A stretch of 64,000 nucleotides of DNA from Haloarcula taiwanensis. GTDB taxonomy: Archaea > Halobacteriota > Halobacteria > Halobacteriales > Haloarculaceae. Positions 1 to 8,549 of this stretch are shown piece by piece. The stretch covers positions 930,001 through 994,000 of the forward strand of contig CP019154.1 of the NCBI GenBank assembly GCA_002844335.1, read 5' to 3'. The notes below the pieces were generated by a model. The model was not told where the DNA came from. It saw nothing but the letters and a program-made list of their open reading frames with translations, and ran no database searches. Positions within the stretch are counted from its first letter, which is position 1; every line of letters begins with the position of its first letter. The position numbers and the translations under genes are program-made.

Positions 1-293
1 AGACCGAGCCAGTTGGCCCAGCCGGCGACCGAGCCAAACATCGGCCCGAGCGCGTGGTTGACGTAGTAATAGGCCCCGCCCGAACGCGGCATCGCTGTGC
101 CGAGTTCGCTAGCCGACAACGCCGTGAACATGGCGATAACGCCGCCCAGAATGAACGCCACGGACGCCAGCGACCCGGCCTTGAGGATGGCCTCGCCCGG
201 GAGGACGAAGATCCCCGCGCCGATCATCGTCCCGACGCCGATAGTCAGCGCCGCCAGCGGTCCGAGGTCCTTGGCAAGGTCTTCCTCGCTCAT
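1..293 (-). CDS. APC-family amino acid permease, N-terminal part (runs off the left edge)
   Basis: Reading leftwards from an ATG at 293, the frame stays open to the window edge and gives about 97 residues beginning MSEEDLAKDLGPL. A first membrane helix contains GTMIGAGIFVLPGEA (about residues 21-35), the unwound substrate-binding segment typical of APC superfamily helix 1, and the SGGAYYYV stretch near residue 71 is the usual helix 3 motif. It is therefore an amino acid or polyamine transporter; the substrate cannot be told. Its start overlaps the stop of the upstream UspA gene by 4 bp (ATGA), so the two are probably translated together. The C-terminal three quarters lie outside the window. 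Confidence 0.85.
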   Translation of the reverse strand, partial: MSEEDLAKDLGPLAALTIGVGTMIGAGIFVLPGEAILKAGSLASVAFILGGVIAMFTALSASELGTAMPRSGGAYYYVNHALGPMFGSVAGWANWLG

Positions 294-721
294 GTTCCAT
301 CCTCTCGGGGGAGTGCAATGACGGGCCGGTCCGAATTTGTCACCAGTTTCAGGGAGACGTCACCGGAGAGAAACTGCATGAGTCGGTTCCCGCCACGGGA
401 CCGATAGGCAATAGCGCTGGCGTCCACTTCTGCAGCGGCCTCGAATATCGTCTCCGCGACATCTCGGCCGTACGCGGTGTGTTCGCTGGCGTCAGGGAAC
501 ACTGTCCGGACGGCAGCGTACGCCTCTGTGGCCAGTTCTTCAGACTGTTCGACCGGCGTCTTGTCCGGAACGCCACCGCCCTTTTCGACGACATGCAAGG
601 CGGTCACGCTGCTCGGTTCGTACGGTTCGAGCGCCTTCGCCGTCGCCAGCGCGTCATCCTCGTCAGTGACGGGAAGAAGTACGTGGCCGAGGAGACCCTC
701 GTCCGTGGGCTCACTGGTCAT
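290..721 (-). CDS. UspA-family universal stress protein
   Basis: This 143-residue single-domain protein begins with a beta strand (HVLLPVTDEDDA), carries ALHVVEKG at the second strand, and ends with a nucleotide-loop-like region (RSRGGNRLMQFLSGDVSLKL) followed by the closing strand RPVIALP. The length is normal for the family. UspA proteins bind ATP or other ligands in the cytoplasm, and many are encoded beside transporters. Here the gene sits immediately upstream of, and overlaps by 4 bp, the permease at the window edge, so a role in controlling that transporter is a reasonable inference. The G-2x-G-9x-G(S/T) ATP motif is only partly recognisable, so ATP binding is not certain. Confidence 0.85.
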   Translation of the reverse strand: MTSEPTDEGLLGHVLLPVTDEDDALATAKALEPYEPSSVTALHVVEKGGGVPDKTPVEQSEELATEAYAAVRTVFPDASEHTAYGRDVAETIFEAAAEVDASAIAYRSRGGNRLMQFLSGDVSLKLVTNSDRPVIALPREDGT

Positions 722-822
722 AGTGGTGGGAGAACCTACTCGCTGTTAAGCGTGTGTATCCGCTTTCTCGCATACGAATAAATAATAAGAGATGCTGACT
801 ATCAGGCTGACAACTCGGCCTG

Positions 823-1476
823 TTACCCGCGCATGAGATTCAACACTTCGTCGACGACATCAGTTTCGACGGCGAGAATATACTGCTCGTCAGGCTCCAG
901 CACCGTCTCAGCGCCTGCGAGTTCCGTTCGGTCGGCCGTCGAAATCAGGAGACTGCCAGCCGGAAGCGCGATCTCGTCGAGACGACGCCCTGCAACGGGG
1001 GCCGACGGAGCAACACTCACCTCGATGATATCGAGGTCAGCGGTTGGGTAGACGAGCGTTCGGATATCCTCACCGGTCAGTATATCGGCCGCGTAGTCTC
1101 CACCGAGATATTCGGGAAGTAGCGTTGCGTCGACGACTTCACCGTACTCCTGGTCCGTCTCCGTCTCTGCTCTCGCGATGGTCCGAATCGAGGGTGCGTA
1201 CTGCTGTGCCTCCATACAGATGGCGAGATTCGTGCCCGGTTCGTCAGTGAGTGCGGCGATAGCGTCAGCCTCCGACAGGTCTGCCTGTTCCAAAATTGAC
1301 GGTCGCGTGGCGTCCCCGTGGATAACTGGGCCGATATACGCATCCGATAGCGCCTCGACGCGTTCCGCATCGGACTCGATCAGTAGGACGTCGTGCCCCT
1401 GTTCAACGAGGTTTTCGGCGGTTTGTTTCCCGACGCGGCCGCCGCCGGCGATGACGAATCGCTTTGTCCGGGCCAT
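823..1476 (-). CDS. TrkA-N/TrkA-C (RCK) nucleotide-binding protein
   Basis: The 217-residue protein has an N-terminal Rossmann fold with AGGGRVG at residues 10-16 and an acidic residue (E34) at the end of the second strand, which in this family favours NAD(H). A C-terminal TrkA-C (RCK-C) domain fills roughly residues 135-217. Classical TrkA gates Trk potassium uptake, but no TrkH/TrkG gene is seen here; the neighbours are amino acid permeases. It is the same length as the TrkA protein at 3147 and shares its last ten residues VDEVLNLMRG, so the two are paralogues. Likely role (inference): nucleotide-sensing regulator of the adjacent permease. It is co-directional with the UspA gene, about 100 bp upstream of it. 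Confidence 0.85.
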   Translation of the reverse strand: MARTKRFVIAGGGRVGKQTAENLVEQGHDVLLIESDAERVEALSDAYIGPVIHGDATRPSILEQADLSEADAIAALTDEPGTNLAICMEAQQYAPSIRTIARAETETDQEYGEVVDATLLPEYLGGDYAADILTGEDIRTLVYPTADLDIIEVSVAPSAPVAGRRLDEIALPAGSLLISTADRTELAGAETVLEPDEQYILAVETDVVDEVLNLMRG

Positions 1477-1688
1477 TGTTGTACTGTTATCGATGTGTTA
1501 TCTTCAATGCCCCGCCAGTTCTAACCGAGCGGGAACGCAACTGGCTGAATCGGCGGTCACGCGGCAGAAGGCTTAATGAAATCCCATCACAGTTCTTACA
1601 ATAGGAGAACTCCCCCCGGTACTCAAATGGACCGAGCGAAGCACATACAGCGTACGATGGACAGCGCGCCAGTTACAACCAGAACGCA

Positions 1689-3143
1689 ATGAGCAAGAGC
1701 CAGACGCGGTCGCCCGAGGCTGAACTCGGACTCCTCGACGCGACGATGATCGGGATGGGTGCGATGATTGGGGCCGGTATTTTCGTGTTAACGGGACTGG
1801 CCGCCGAAATCGCTGGCCCAGCCGCGATTCTCGTCTTCGCACTGAACGGCGTCGTGACGGCGTTCACAGGACTTTCGTACGCGGAACTCGCCGCTTCGAT
1901 TCCAAAGAGCGGCGGTGGATACGCGTTCGTGCGGGAGATATTCGACGACTTCGCCTCGTTCATCATGGGCTGGATGCTCTGGTTCGCCTACATGATTGCG
2001 GGAGCGCTGTATGCACTGGGATTTGCGCCGAACTTTCTCGAACTGTTGCACGTCTACGGCGTGGTCCCGTCACCGGACGAGGTCGGCGCCGTTGCAGTTC
2101 CGGTCATTGATACAGCGCTCCCGCCGGCCTTTTTGCTGGCGTTTATTGCAGTCCTTGGTCTCGTGGCGCTCAACGCCGTCTCGACGGCCGCCAGCGGTAG
2201 TGTCGAGACGATTTTCACAATAATCAAAGTGTCTATTCTGGTGGTGTTCGTCGCGTTCGGGTTCGCGTCACCGATGTTTTCGGGAGCCGAATTCCAGCCA
2301 CTGTTCCCGGAGGGGAGCGGAGCGGCTGCCGTCTTGCCGGCGATGGGGCTCACCTTCATCGCCTTTGAGGGGTACGACCTCATCACCACTGTCACGGAGG
2401 AAGTACAGAACCCGCGGGAAAACATCCCGAAAGCGATCTTTATTAGCCTCGCTGTGACTGTCGTCGTCTATCTGGCAGTTGTGACAGTCGCTATCGGAAC
2501 GCTCGGAGCCGAGGGACTCGCCGACGCTGGCGAAGCCGGTATCGCCGCGGCCGCGACGTCGTTCATGCCGACCGGGCTCCCGGTTATTCAGAACGGTGGG
2601 GCACTCATCGTCTTCGGGGCTGTGTTCTCGACGCTTACCGCCCTCAACGCCGTCGTCATCGCGTCGTCGCGCGTCGCGTTCTCGATGGGGCGCGAAGGGC
2701 AGTTACTCCCTTCGATTGGCCAGATACACCACCGCTACGGGACGCCCTTCGTTGCTATCCTCACCAGTGCCGTCGTGATGCTTGGCTCAGTTGCACTGCC
2801 GACACAGAGCGCCGGCAATATGTCGAGCCTGTTCTTCCTGCTCTCGTTTATCATTGTCAACGTCGCGGTCATTAGACTCCGCAGGGAGCGACCGAACATG
2901 AATCGGCCGTATGAGATGCCATACTACCCGGCACCACCGATAATCGGTATCGCACTCAATCTGATTCTGACCGGGGTGCTGATAGAGTTTCTGCTCCGGA
3001 CGGATCCACTGGCCCTGGCACTCAGCGTCGCATGGATCGTGCTCGGCGCAGTCGTGTATTTCGCCCTCAAACGGGTAAAACAGCAATCGGACCGCGAGCA
3101 GGCGACTGCCGCCAGCGAAATAACACCTGAGGCTGAAGACTAA
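1689..3143 (+). CDS. APC-family amino acid permease
   Basis: This 484-residue polytopic membrane protein has about 12 predicted helices. The first holds the substrate motif GAMIGAGIFVLTGLAAEIAG (about residues 23-42), followed by the SYAELAASIPKSGGGYAFV segment of helices 2-3. Length and motifs match the amino acid-polyamine-organocation superfamily; the substrate is unknown. It resembles the permease cut by the left edge (same GAGIFVL core). The start ATG at 1689 gives a short polar N-terminus before helix 1. The stop is only 3 bp before the TrkA gene at 3147, so the two form an operon in which the soluble TrkA partner probably regulates transport. Confidence 0.9.
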   Translation: MSKSQTRSPEAELGLLDATMIGMGAMIGAGIFVLTGLAAEIAGPAAILVFALNGVVTAFTGLSYAELAASIPKSGGGYAFVREIFDDFASFIMGWMLWFAYMIAGALYALGFAPNFLELLHVYGVVPSPDEVGAVAVPVIDTALPPAFLLAFIAVLGLVALNAVSTAASGSVETIFTIIKVSILVVFVAFGFASPMFSGAEFQPLFPEGSGAAAVLPAMGLTFIAFEGYDLITTVTEEVQNPRENIPKAIFISLAVTVVVYLAVVTVAIGTLGAEGLADAGEAGIAAAATSFMPTGLPVIQNGGALIVFGAVFSTLTALNAVVIASSRVAFSMGREGQLLPSIGQIHHRYGTPFVAILTSAVVMLGSVALPTQSAGNMSSLFFLLSFIIVNVAVIRLRRERPNMNRPYEMPYYPAPPIIGIALNLILTGVLIEFLLRTDPLALALSVAWIVLGAVVYFALKRVKQQSDREQATAASEITPEAED

Positions 3144-3146
3144 CTC

Positions 3147-3800
3147 ATGACCCGAACACTTGACATTATCATCGCAGGCGGTGGCCGCGTCGGCTTCCAG
3201 ACAGCTGAGATACTTGCCGACCGCGGGCACGACGTGACGATCATCGAACGGGACGAACGGATGGTCTCGGAAATCGCCGATCAGTGGGTCGCGACGGTTA
3301 TCCGAGGCGACGCGACGAATCCGGAGATCATCGAACAGGCAGGCATCGACCGAGCGGACGCGATTGCCGCGCTCACGGGTGAAACCGGGCTGAACCTCGC
3401 GGTGTGTTTAGCTGCGTCGGAATTGACACCAGATATTCGGACGGTCGCGCGAATCGACCGCACAGCCGGTAAGGCGTACACCCGATTTGTCGATGCGGTG
3501 GTCTTTCCCGAACGGGCTGGTGCGAGGGTGGCAGCGAACGAAATCCTTGGGAGTGATGTCCAGACGCTTGCCGACGTGACAGGCAACCTCGATATCATGC
3601 TCGTCCGCGTCGCTGACGGTGCTCCAGCCGCCGGAAAAGCACTCACAGACGTACGCTTTCCCGAGGGGACGCTGGTTGTCTCCGACGATAACGGTGAGCG
3701 GATCGCCCGTGCCGACACGACCTTGACGCCAGGAAGCCGCTACGTTATCGCGGTTGAACCTGATGTTGTCGATGAGGTCTTGAATTTGATGCGCGGCTAG
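3147..3800 (+). CDS. TrkA-N/TrkA-C (RCK) nucleotide-binding protein, paralogue of the one at 823-1476
   Basis: The protein has 217 residues, with AGGGRVG at residues 10-16, E34 as the likely NAD-selecting acid, and a TrkA-C domain in the last 80 residues. It aligns without obvious gaps to the TrkA protein at 823-1476, including RGDAT/HGDAT near residue 54 and an identical C-terminus VDEVLNLMRG. It follows the permease at 1689 by 3 bp and ends just before a short T-run (tgactttttcg, around 3800), a plausible archaeal transcription stop. No potassium-channel subunit is adjacent, so it probably serves the amino acid permease as an RCK-type regulatory subunit (inference). Confidence 0.87.
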   Translation: MTRTLDIIIAGGGRVGFQTAEILADRGHDVTIIERDERMVSEIADQWVATVIRGDATNPEIIEQAGIDRADAIAALTGETGLNLAVCLAASELTPDIRTVARIDRTAGKAYTRFVDAVVFPERAGARVAANEILGSDVQTLADVTGNLDIMLVRVADGAPAAGKALTDVRFPEGTLVVSDDNGERIARADTTLTPGSRYVIAVEPDVVDEVLNLMRG

Positions 3801-3924
3801 TGACTTTTTCGACTCGCAGACCGCTCCGCGTAATTCGCTCGTCTCCACGGACAGCCACTGTGGGACCGCTGCGGAGTAGTCTATGAAAATCCCGTCACTT
3901 GCAAGTACGGACCAGCCGCGGTGC

Positions 3925-5082
3925 CTACACCCGCCGGGACAGCGAGGCCCGTAGTTCGCCGGCAAGCTCCCGGTGTCCGTCCTCGGCGAGGCTGTCGGTG
4001 ACGACCTTCAGCGCAGCCGCGGCACCACCGACGTAGAGGCTGCCGCTGTCTTTCTCGACCACCACTACGTCAGTCACCTCGGCGACAGCCCGGATACTCG
4101 AGCGGGCGTCGTCGGTCAGGTCGCCGAGCAGGAACGTGAGCGTCGCGCCGTTGTCGGTGCCGCCGGCGACCGTCTCACCGAGGGCCTGATGGCGCGCGAC
4201 CTCACGCAGAGACACGTCTGTCAGTTCCGACACGGTGGGGCCGGAGTCGGTCTCAGCCCGCGTCGTCCGCTCGTCACCGAGCGCGTCGGCCACTTTGACC
4301 ACGTCATGTGTCTCTTGCGTATCGTGTGTTCGGATGATGTGTGCGCCGCGTTCGACTTCCATCGTCGCTGCGGCCAGCGAAACGGCGAGCTGGTTCTCCG
4401 TCTCGGGCTGGTCGGCCAGATCGCCGAGGAAGTCCTCACGGTTGGTCGCGGTGAGCATCGGCCGGTCGAAGGCACGGAACTCCCGCAGCCGACGGAACAT
4501 CTCCCAGTTGTCCTCGAACTCCTTGCCGTCGTACCAGCCGCCGAAGGCCGGGTCGATGATGGTTCTATCCGTGAACCCGTCTCGCTGAAGCGCCTCGAAG
4601 ATGTCGTCGATAGTTTTCAGTGCGCCGGGTCGCGAGAGGTCCGGCGGGCTGGCCATCTTGACGACCGGCATATCGTGGTCCTCGACGACGCCTTTCATCT
4701 CCGGGTCGGCGAAGCCACACACGTCGTTGATGAGGTCGAAACCGTGGCCGATGGCCTCTTCGGCCACCTCAGCGTAGCGCGTTTCGAGCGACAGCGGCAC
4801 ATCGGCGTCGAGTTCGTCGACCAGCGGCGCGACCTCTTCGAGCCGGTCTTTCTCCATCTCGACCGGTTTGGACTCGTATTTGGGGTTCGCCGACTGAAGG
4901 CCGACATCAATGATATCTGCCCCAGCGGGGACGAGGTTCTCCTCGATAGCGTCGGCGGCTTCGGCTGGGTCCAGATACACGCTCGGTTTGTACCCGGAGT
5001 TCGAACTCATATTCAGCACGCTCATGACGCGCGTTGGGTGGCCATCACCCACCGGGAGGCCGTCGATTTCGACCGTTCGCAT
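3925..5082 (-). CDS. folP: dihydropteroate synthase homologue with C-terminal extension
   Basis: The first 270 residues form a DHPS-type TIM barrel: RVMSVLNMSSNSG stands where bacterial DHPS has the NVTPDSF loop, GADIIDVGLQS stands where GADIIDVGGES is usual, and LINDVCGF is the ND(V/I) strand. DHPS joins p-aminobenzoate to the pterin pyrophosphate in folate synthesis. About 110 further residues form an added C-terminal domain ending in SLSRRV. Two substrate loops differ from the bacterial consensus, so activity on a modified acceptor is possible. I chose the ATG at 5082 (MRTVEIDGLPVG, 385 aa); an upstream in-frame ATG at 5109 would add only nine polar residues. It is divergent from the kinase at 5206. 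Confidence 0.75.
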   Translation of the reverse strand: MRTVEIDGLPVGDGHPTRVMSVLNMSSNSGYKPSVYLDPAEAADAIEENLVPAGADIIDVGLQSANPKYESKPVEMEKDRLEEVAPLVDELDADVPLSLETRYAEVAEEAIGHGFDLINDVCGFADPEMKGVVEDHDMPVVKMASPPDLSRPGALKTIDDIFEALQRDGFTDRTIIDPAFGGWYDGKEFEDNWEMFRRLREFRAFDRPMLTATNREDFLGDLADQPETENQLAVSLAAATMEVERGAHIIRTHDTQETHDVVKVADALGDERTTRAETDSGPTVSELTDVSLREVARHQALGETVAGGTDNGATLTFLLGDLTDDARSSIRAVAEVTDVVVVEKDSGSLYVGGAAAALKVVTDSLAEDGHRELAGELRASLSRRV

Positions 5083-5170
5083 ACTGCTTCCTGAGGGCTG
5101 TGCATACATAGGTCCCGCGACATCGGCGGACTGGCGACGCCGTGTAACGTATCACTGACACAGAATCACC

Positions 5171-5182
5171 GAGTTTTATATA
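5171..5182 (+). promoter_or_regulatory. TATA box for the histidine kinase gene
   Basis: The sequence gagttttatata lies about 28 bases before the ATG at 5206. In haloarchaea this spacing puts the transcript start at or next to the start codon, which favours a leaderless mRNA and the ATG at 5206 over the in-frame TTG at 5188. Confidence 0.55.
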
Positions 5183-5205
5183 CCGAGTTGCATGATTTGT
5201 ACGGG

Positions 5206-6393
5206 ATGGGTGGGGAGTTAACCGTTACATTCGATCTCGATTCGTTCGAGGCTGTAACACGACAGCTGATGGCTGCGGAGTCCGAGCGAGAGATCTGCGA
5301 AATCGCAATGTCGGAGATTTCGTCTGTGTTTGACCTGCCACTCGGAGCACTGTGGCTGTATGACAGCGACGCGACGGAGCTACAGCTGGCCGCGTCGACG
5401 GAGCGGGCGGACGAGGTGTTCGACTGGCCGGTTACCTACCGACCCGGCAACAGCCTCTCGTGGGAGGCGTTCGAGCAGGACGAAGTGCGGACGTACTCGG
5501 AACTCGACGACGAGCAGCGCCAGTACAACGAAAACTCCCCCGTCAGCAGCGAGATCATCCTCCCGCTTACCGAGTACGGCGTTATCAACATTGGGTCGCT
5601 AACCCCCGTTACGTTCGACGATGAAACGGTTCGACTCGCGAGGATGTACGCGACGCACGTTCAGGCGGCACTACAGAAAGCCGAGCGCGAGCATGACCTC
5701 CGCGTCCAGCGCGACCGGATGGAACAGTTCATCGGTGTCGTCTCACACGACCTCAGAAACCCGCTTCACGTTGTCGAGGGACGCATTGAACTCGTCCGAG
5801 AGAGCGGTGACCTGTCCCACCTCGACGACGCGGCGGAAGGCGTGGCTCGCATGGAATCACTCATCAATGACTTGCTAACACTTGCCAAGGAGGGGTATGC
5901 AGTCGAAGACCGCACTGCCATATCGCTTGACACCATTGTCGAACAGACATGGGAGATGGCCCGAACAGCCGACGCGACGTTGCAGATCGAAGGGTCCGCC
6001 CCGGTGTTCGGTGATCAGAACCGCCTCAAACAGGTGTTCGAGAATCTCTTTCGGAATGCGGCGGACCACGCGGGCGACGACGTGACCGTCTGGGTCGGCC
6101 CACTTGTCGACAGCGGGGCAGCCGATATCGGCAGTGCGGATGCGCGGAACGAAGGCCGAGTAATCGGCTTCTACGTCGCCGACGACGGACCAGGAATCCC
6201 GCCCGACAAACTGAACGACCTGCTCTCGGTCGACGCTCTCTCAGGCAGTGACAGCGGCCTCGGCCTGTCTATCGTCGCACAGATCACTGATGCCCACGGC
6301 TGGGACATCTCTGTGACCGAGAGCAGGGCCGGCGGCGCACGATTTGAAGTGACCGACGGGACGAAACCGGTCTCACCGTTTCACTCCTCGTAG
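5206..6393 (+). CDS. GAF-domain sensor histidine kinase
   Basis: The 395-residue soluble kinase has a GAF-like sensor over about residues 15-160 (ISSVFDLPLGALWLYD, then LPLTEYGVINIGS), a short helix, a HisKA domain with the phospho-acceptor in VVSHDLRNPLHVVEG (histidine near residue 181), and a HATPase_c domain with an N-box (NLFRNAADH), G1 box (DDGPGIP) and G2 box (GLGLSIV). There is no membrane segment, so it senses a cytoplasmic signal. Haloarchaea have many such orphan kinases; no response regulator is adjacent. The start follows from the TATA box 28 bases upstream. Confidence 0.9.
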   Translation: MGGELTVTFDLDSFEAVTRQLMAAESEREICEIAMSEISSVFDLPLGALWLYDSDATELQLAASTERADEVFDWPVTYRPGNSLSWEAFEQDEVRTYSELDDEQRQYNENSPVSSEIILPLTEYGVINIGSLTPVTFDDETVRLARMYATHVQAALQKAEREHDLRVQRDRMEQFIGVVSHDLRNPLHVVEGRIELVRESGDLSHLDDAAEGVARMESLINDLLTLAKEGYAVEDRTAISLDTIVEQTWEMARTADATLQIEGSAPVFGDQNRLKQVFENLFRNAADHAGDDVTVWVGPLVDSGAADIGSADARNEGRVIGFYVADDGPGIPPDKLNDLLSVDALSGSDSGLGLSIVAQITDAHGWDISVTESRAGGARFEVTDGTKPVSPFHSS

Positions 6394-6456
6394 CGTAGAG
6401 ATGGCCACCGACGGCGCTTGAACCGGGTGCCAGTGCTGTCCGTGGCGGGATTGACA

Positions 6457-6466
6457 GATTTATTTG
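6457..6466 (+). promoter_or_regulatory. TATA box for the phosphotransferase gene
   Basis: The sequence gatttatttg is centred about 23 bases upstream of the ATG at 6484, the spacing expected for a leaderless haloarchaeal transcript. It supports the start at 6484 rather than the upstream in-frame TTG at 6418. Confidence 0.5.
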
Positions 6467-6483
6467 CTCGCCCACTATATGGT

Positions 6484-7506
6484 ATGGCAGTGCAGACCCC
6501 GGAACAGGACATCGAAGCCGTGCTGAAAGAGTCAGGCCCGGACTACGAGGGGTTCCAGTTCGAGACTCCGGGTGGGGGCCACCAGAGCGATGTCTACATG
6601 GTAACGCTGCGCCACAACGGTGAGGCGTACGAGGTCGTCGTGAAGTTCAAGCCACAGGGCGATGTCCCGTTCGCCGTCGAACCCTGTCTCCACGATTTCG
6701 TCGCTGCCCGGACCGATGTCCCTGTTCCACGCATCCTTGTCTACGAGGACAACCCCGACGCCGATGTCCCGCCGTATTTCGTCACCGAGCGCATCCACGG
6801 CGAGAATCTCGCCGAGGAGTTCGCCGGGCTTTCCACTGACGACCGACAGCGGGTGCTGGCACAGTCCGGTCGGATCCTCGGAGATATGCACTCCGAGATC
6901 GGATTCGAGGCGTTCGGCCGACTCACGCTCCACGACGACCGGATTATCGTGAGTGACTGGATGGGCAACTGGCGGGAGTACTTCGAGAGTCTCACCAGAT
7001 CACATCTGTCGCACCTTGCCGGGACGCCCTTCGAGGACATGACAGACCGAGCGTGGGACTGTATCGAACCGGCACTGAGTATGGTGCCCGAGGACGGCGT
7101 TCCGCGACTGGTTCACGACGATTTCAGGCCGGCGAATCTGATGTTCGAGCAAACGGCGGACGCGCCGATCACGGCGGTCCTCGACTGGCAGGACGTGCTC
7201 GCGGCACTGCCGGAGTACAACCTCGCACAGACGGAGTTTCTCTTTATCGACTCGTCGTTTCAGGACCCGGAACTGCGCGACTCGCTCCGGACGGTGTTTC
7301 ACGAGGGGTATCAGGAGATGCGCCCGATGGAGTTCGACGAGGGGTACGAGCAGCGACGCCCCCTCTATCAGCTCTCGACGCTCCTGTGGCGGATGGCCGG
7401 CTTCGAGGCCGCCTTCGCTGACGAGTCCGGCCTCGCCACCGCTCGTGCCGAAGCCCAGTACCGCCAGCAGTTCGAGCGCCTCGTCGAAGAGATACAGGCG
7501 AACTAA
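6484..7506 (+). CDS. APH-type phosphotransferase family protein
   Basis: This 340-residue protein has a kinase-like fold. A lysine in VVVKFKP and the glutamate-bearing FVTERIHGENLAEEF hinge lie in the N-lobe, and the Brenner-type catalytic motif LVHDDFRPANLMF (H-x-D-x4-N) is followed by the metal-binding VLDWQD in the C-lobe. These are the hallmarks of the aminoglycoside/choline/homoserine kinase superfamily, which phosphorylates small hydroxylated molecules; the substrate cannot be inferred. Antibiotic resistance is not implied, since many haloarchaea carry several such kinases. Its stop overlaps the convergent PfkB gene by 4 bp. The start at 6484 is set by the TATA box upstream. Confidence 0.85.
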   Translation: MAVQTPEQDIEAVLKESGPDYEGFQFETPGGGHQSDVYMVTLRHNGEAYEVVVKFKPQGDVPFAVEPCLHDFVAARTDVPVPRILVYEDNPDADVPPYFVTERIHGENLAEEFAGLSTDDRQRVLAQSGRILGDMHSEIGFEAFGRLTLHDDRIIVSDWMGNWREYFESLTRSHLSHLAGTPFEDMTDRAWDCIEPALSMVPEDGVPRLVHDDFRPANLMFEQTADAPITAVLDWQDVLAALPEYNLAQTEFLFIDSSFQDPELRDSLRTVFHEGYQEMRPMEFDEGYEQRRPLYQLSTLLWRMAGFEAAFADESGLATARAEAQYRQQFERLVEEIQAN

Positions 7507-8381
7507 ACTGGGTCCGGTGAGTGCCCGCTGTCGACGAGGGCCCACACCGACTCCCAGTCGAGCGTCGTCTGTGCGCCGGGTGACTGCGCCGCGAGTGCAC
7601 CACAGGCATTGGCGACTGCGAGCGCGCGCTCTGGGCCGCTCTCCTGTGCGCTGGCGAGCAGATACCCGGCAGCGAACGCGTCGCCCGCGCCTGCAGTGTC
7701 CACAGAGTCTATCGGATACCCGGCGTTCGTGACTGTTCGGTCACCAACATATGCGGTCGCGCCGCAGTCCCCGTGTTTGACAACAACTGTCGGCACTGTT
7801 TCGAAGAGCCCGCTGTCTCTGGCGTGGTCGGCCTCCCGGTCGTTGCAAAACAGGATATCCGCATGTGAGAGCACCGACGAGTAATCGCGGTACGGGAGCC
7901 GGCGGCCGGGGTCGAAGCTTACCGGAACATCCGCGGCCGTGGCATCGCGTGCGAGCGCTGCAGCCGTCGTCGGATCCTGTCCAGTCAGGTGAAGGTGGTC
8001 CGCCTCGGCCAGGGCCTCGGCTGGGAGGTCCGACGCGCCGAACGCCTCGTTGGCCCCGTCGTTTCCAAGCACTGCAACGTCGCCGCTCTCGTCCACGATG
8101 AGGTACTTCACGGCCGTCGGCTTGTCCGATTCGATCAACACCGTCTCGACACCGGTGGCCGACAGTTCGCGCCGAGCCATGGTTCCGTGGTCGTCCCGCC
8201 CGACGCTACCGAGAACTAGCGGCTCCGCATCGAGCCCGGCCAGCGCGACGGCCGCGTTCGATGCGCTCCCCCCGCTAGACTGTGACCGGTCGGTGATACG
8301 CCCCTCGCCGTCGGGTTCCGGGAGGTGGTCGACGTGGAGCGTCACGTCCCAGTTGACGTGGCCGGCACAGATGACGCGCAT
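7503..8381 (-). CDS. PfkB/ribokinase-family carbohydrate kinase
   Basis: The 292-residue protein starts MRVICAGHVNWDVTLHVDHLP, has the PfkB signature 1 region SSGGSASNAAVALAGLDAEP near residue 35, and the C-terminal signature DTAGAGDAFAAGYLLA containing the GAGD anion hole and catalytic aspartate. The family phosphorylates ribose, fructose, adenosine or similar compounds with ATP in the cytoplasm. The substrate is not predictable. The frame is open further upstream to 8558, but the family N-terminus (beta strand then NWD) begins at the ATG at 8381; the extra 59 residues have no domain and are not used. Confidence 0.88.
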   Translation of the reverse strand: MRVICAGHVNWDVTLHVDHLPEPDGEGRITDRSQSSGGSASNAAVALAGLDAEPLVLGSVGRDDHGTMARRELSATGVETVLIESDKPTAVKYLIVDESGDVAVLGNDGANEAFGASDLPAEALAEADHLHLTGQDPTTAAALARDATAADVPVSFDPGRRLPYRDYSSVLSHADILFCNDREADHARDSGLFETVPTVVVKHGDCGATAYVGDRTVTNAGYPIDSVDTAGAGDAFAAGYLLASAQESGPERALAVANACGALAAQSPGAQTTLDWESVWALVDSGHSPDPV

Positions 8382-8535
8382 ATCCACCGCTGGGAGGGGC
8401 GCTATGATATCAGTTTCCCACTCAGATATATGCAGCATGTTTAACATTGACCGGAACGGACCGGCGCACATGGCAACGGTCCCCGATAGCGTCCTCCCGA
8501 TGAGTTGTCGGACCGGCATACGAGTACCACAGCCA

Positions 8536-8542
8536 GAGGTGA
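8536..8542 (+). promoter_or_regulatory. Shine-Dalgarno sequence deciding the start at 8550
   Basis: GAGGTGA is complementary to the 3' end of haloarchaeal 16S rRNA and ends 7 bases before the ATG at 8550. It selects that start, which places a signal peptide exactly at the N-terminus, over the in-frame ATG at 8505. Confidence 0.6.
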
Positions 8543-8549
8543 CCGCCTG

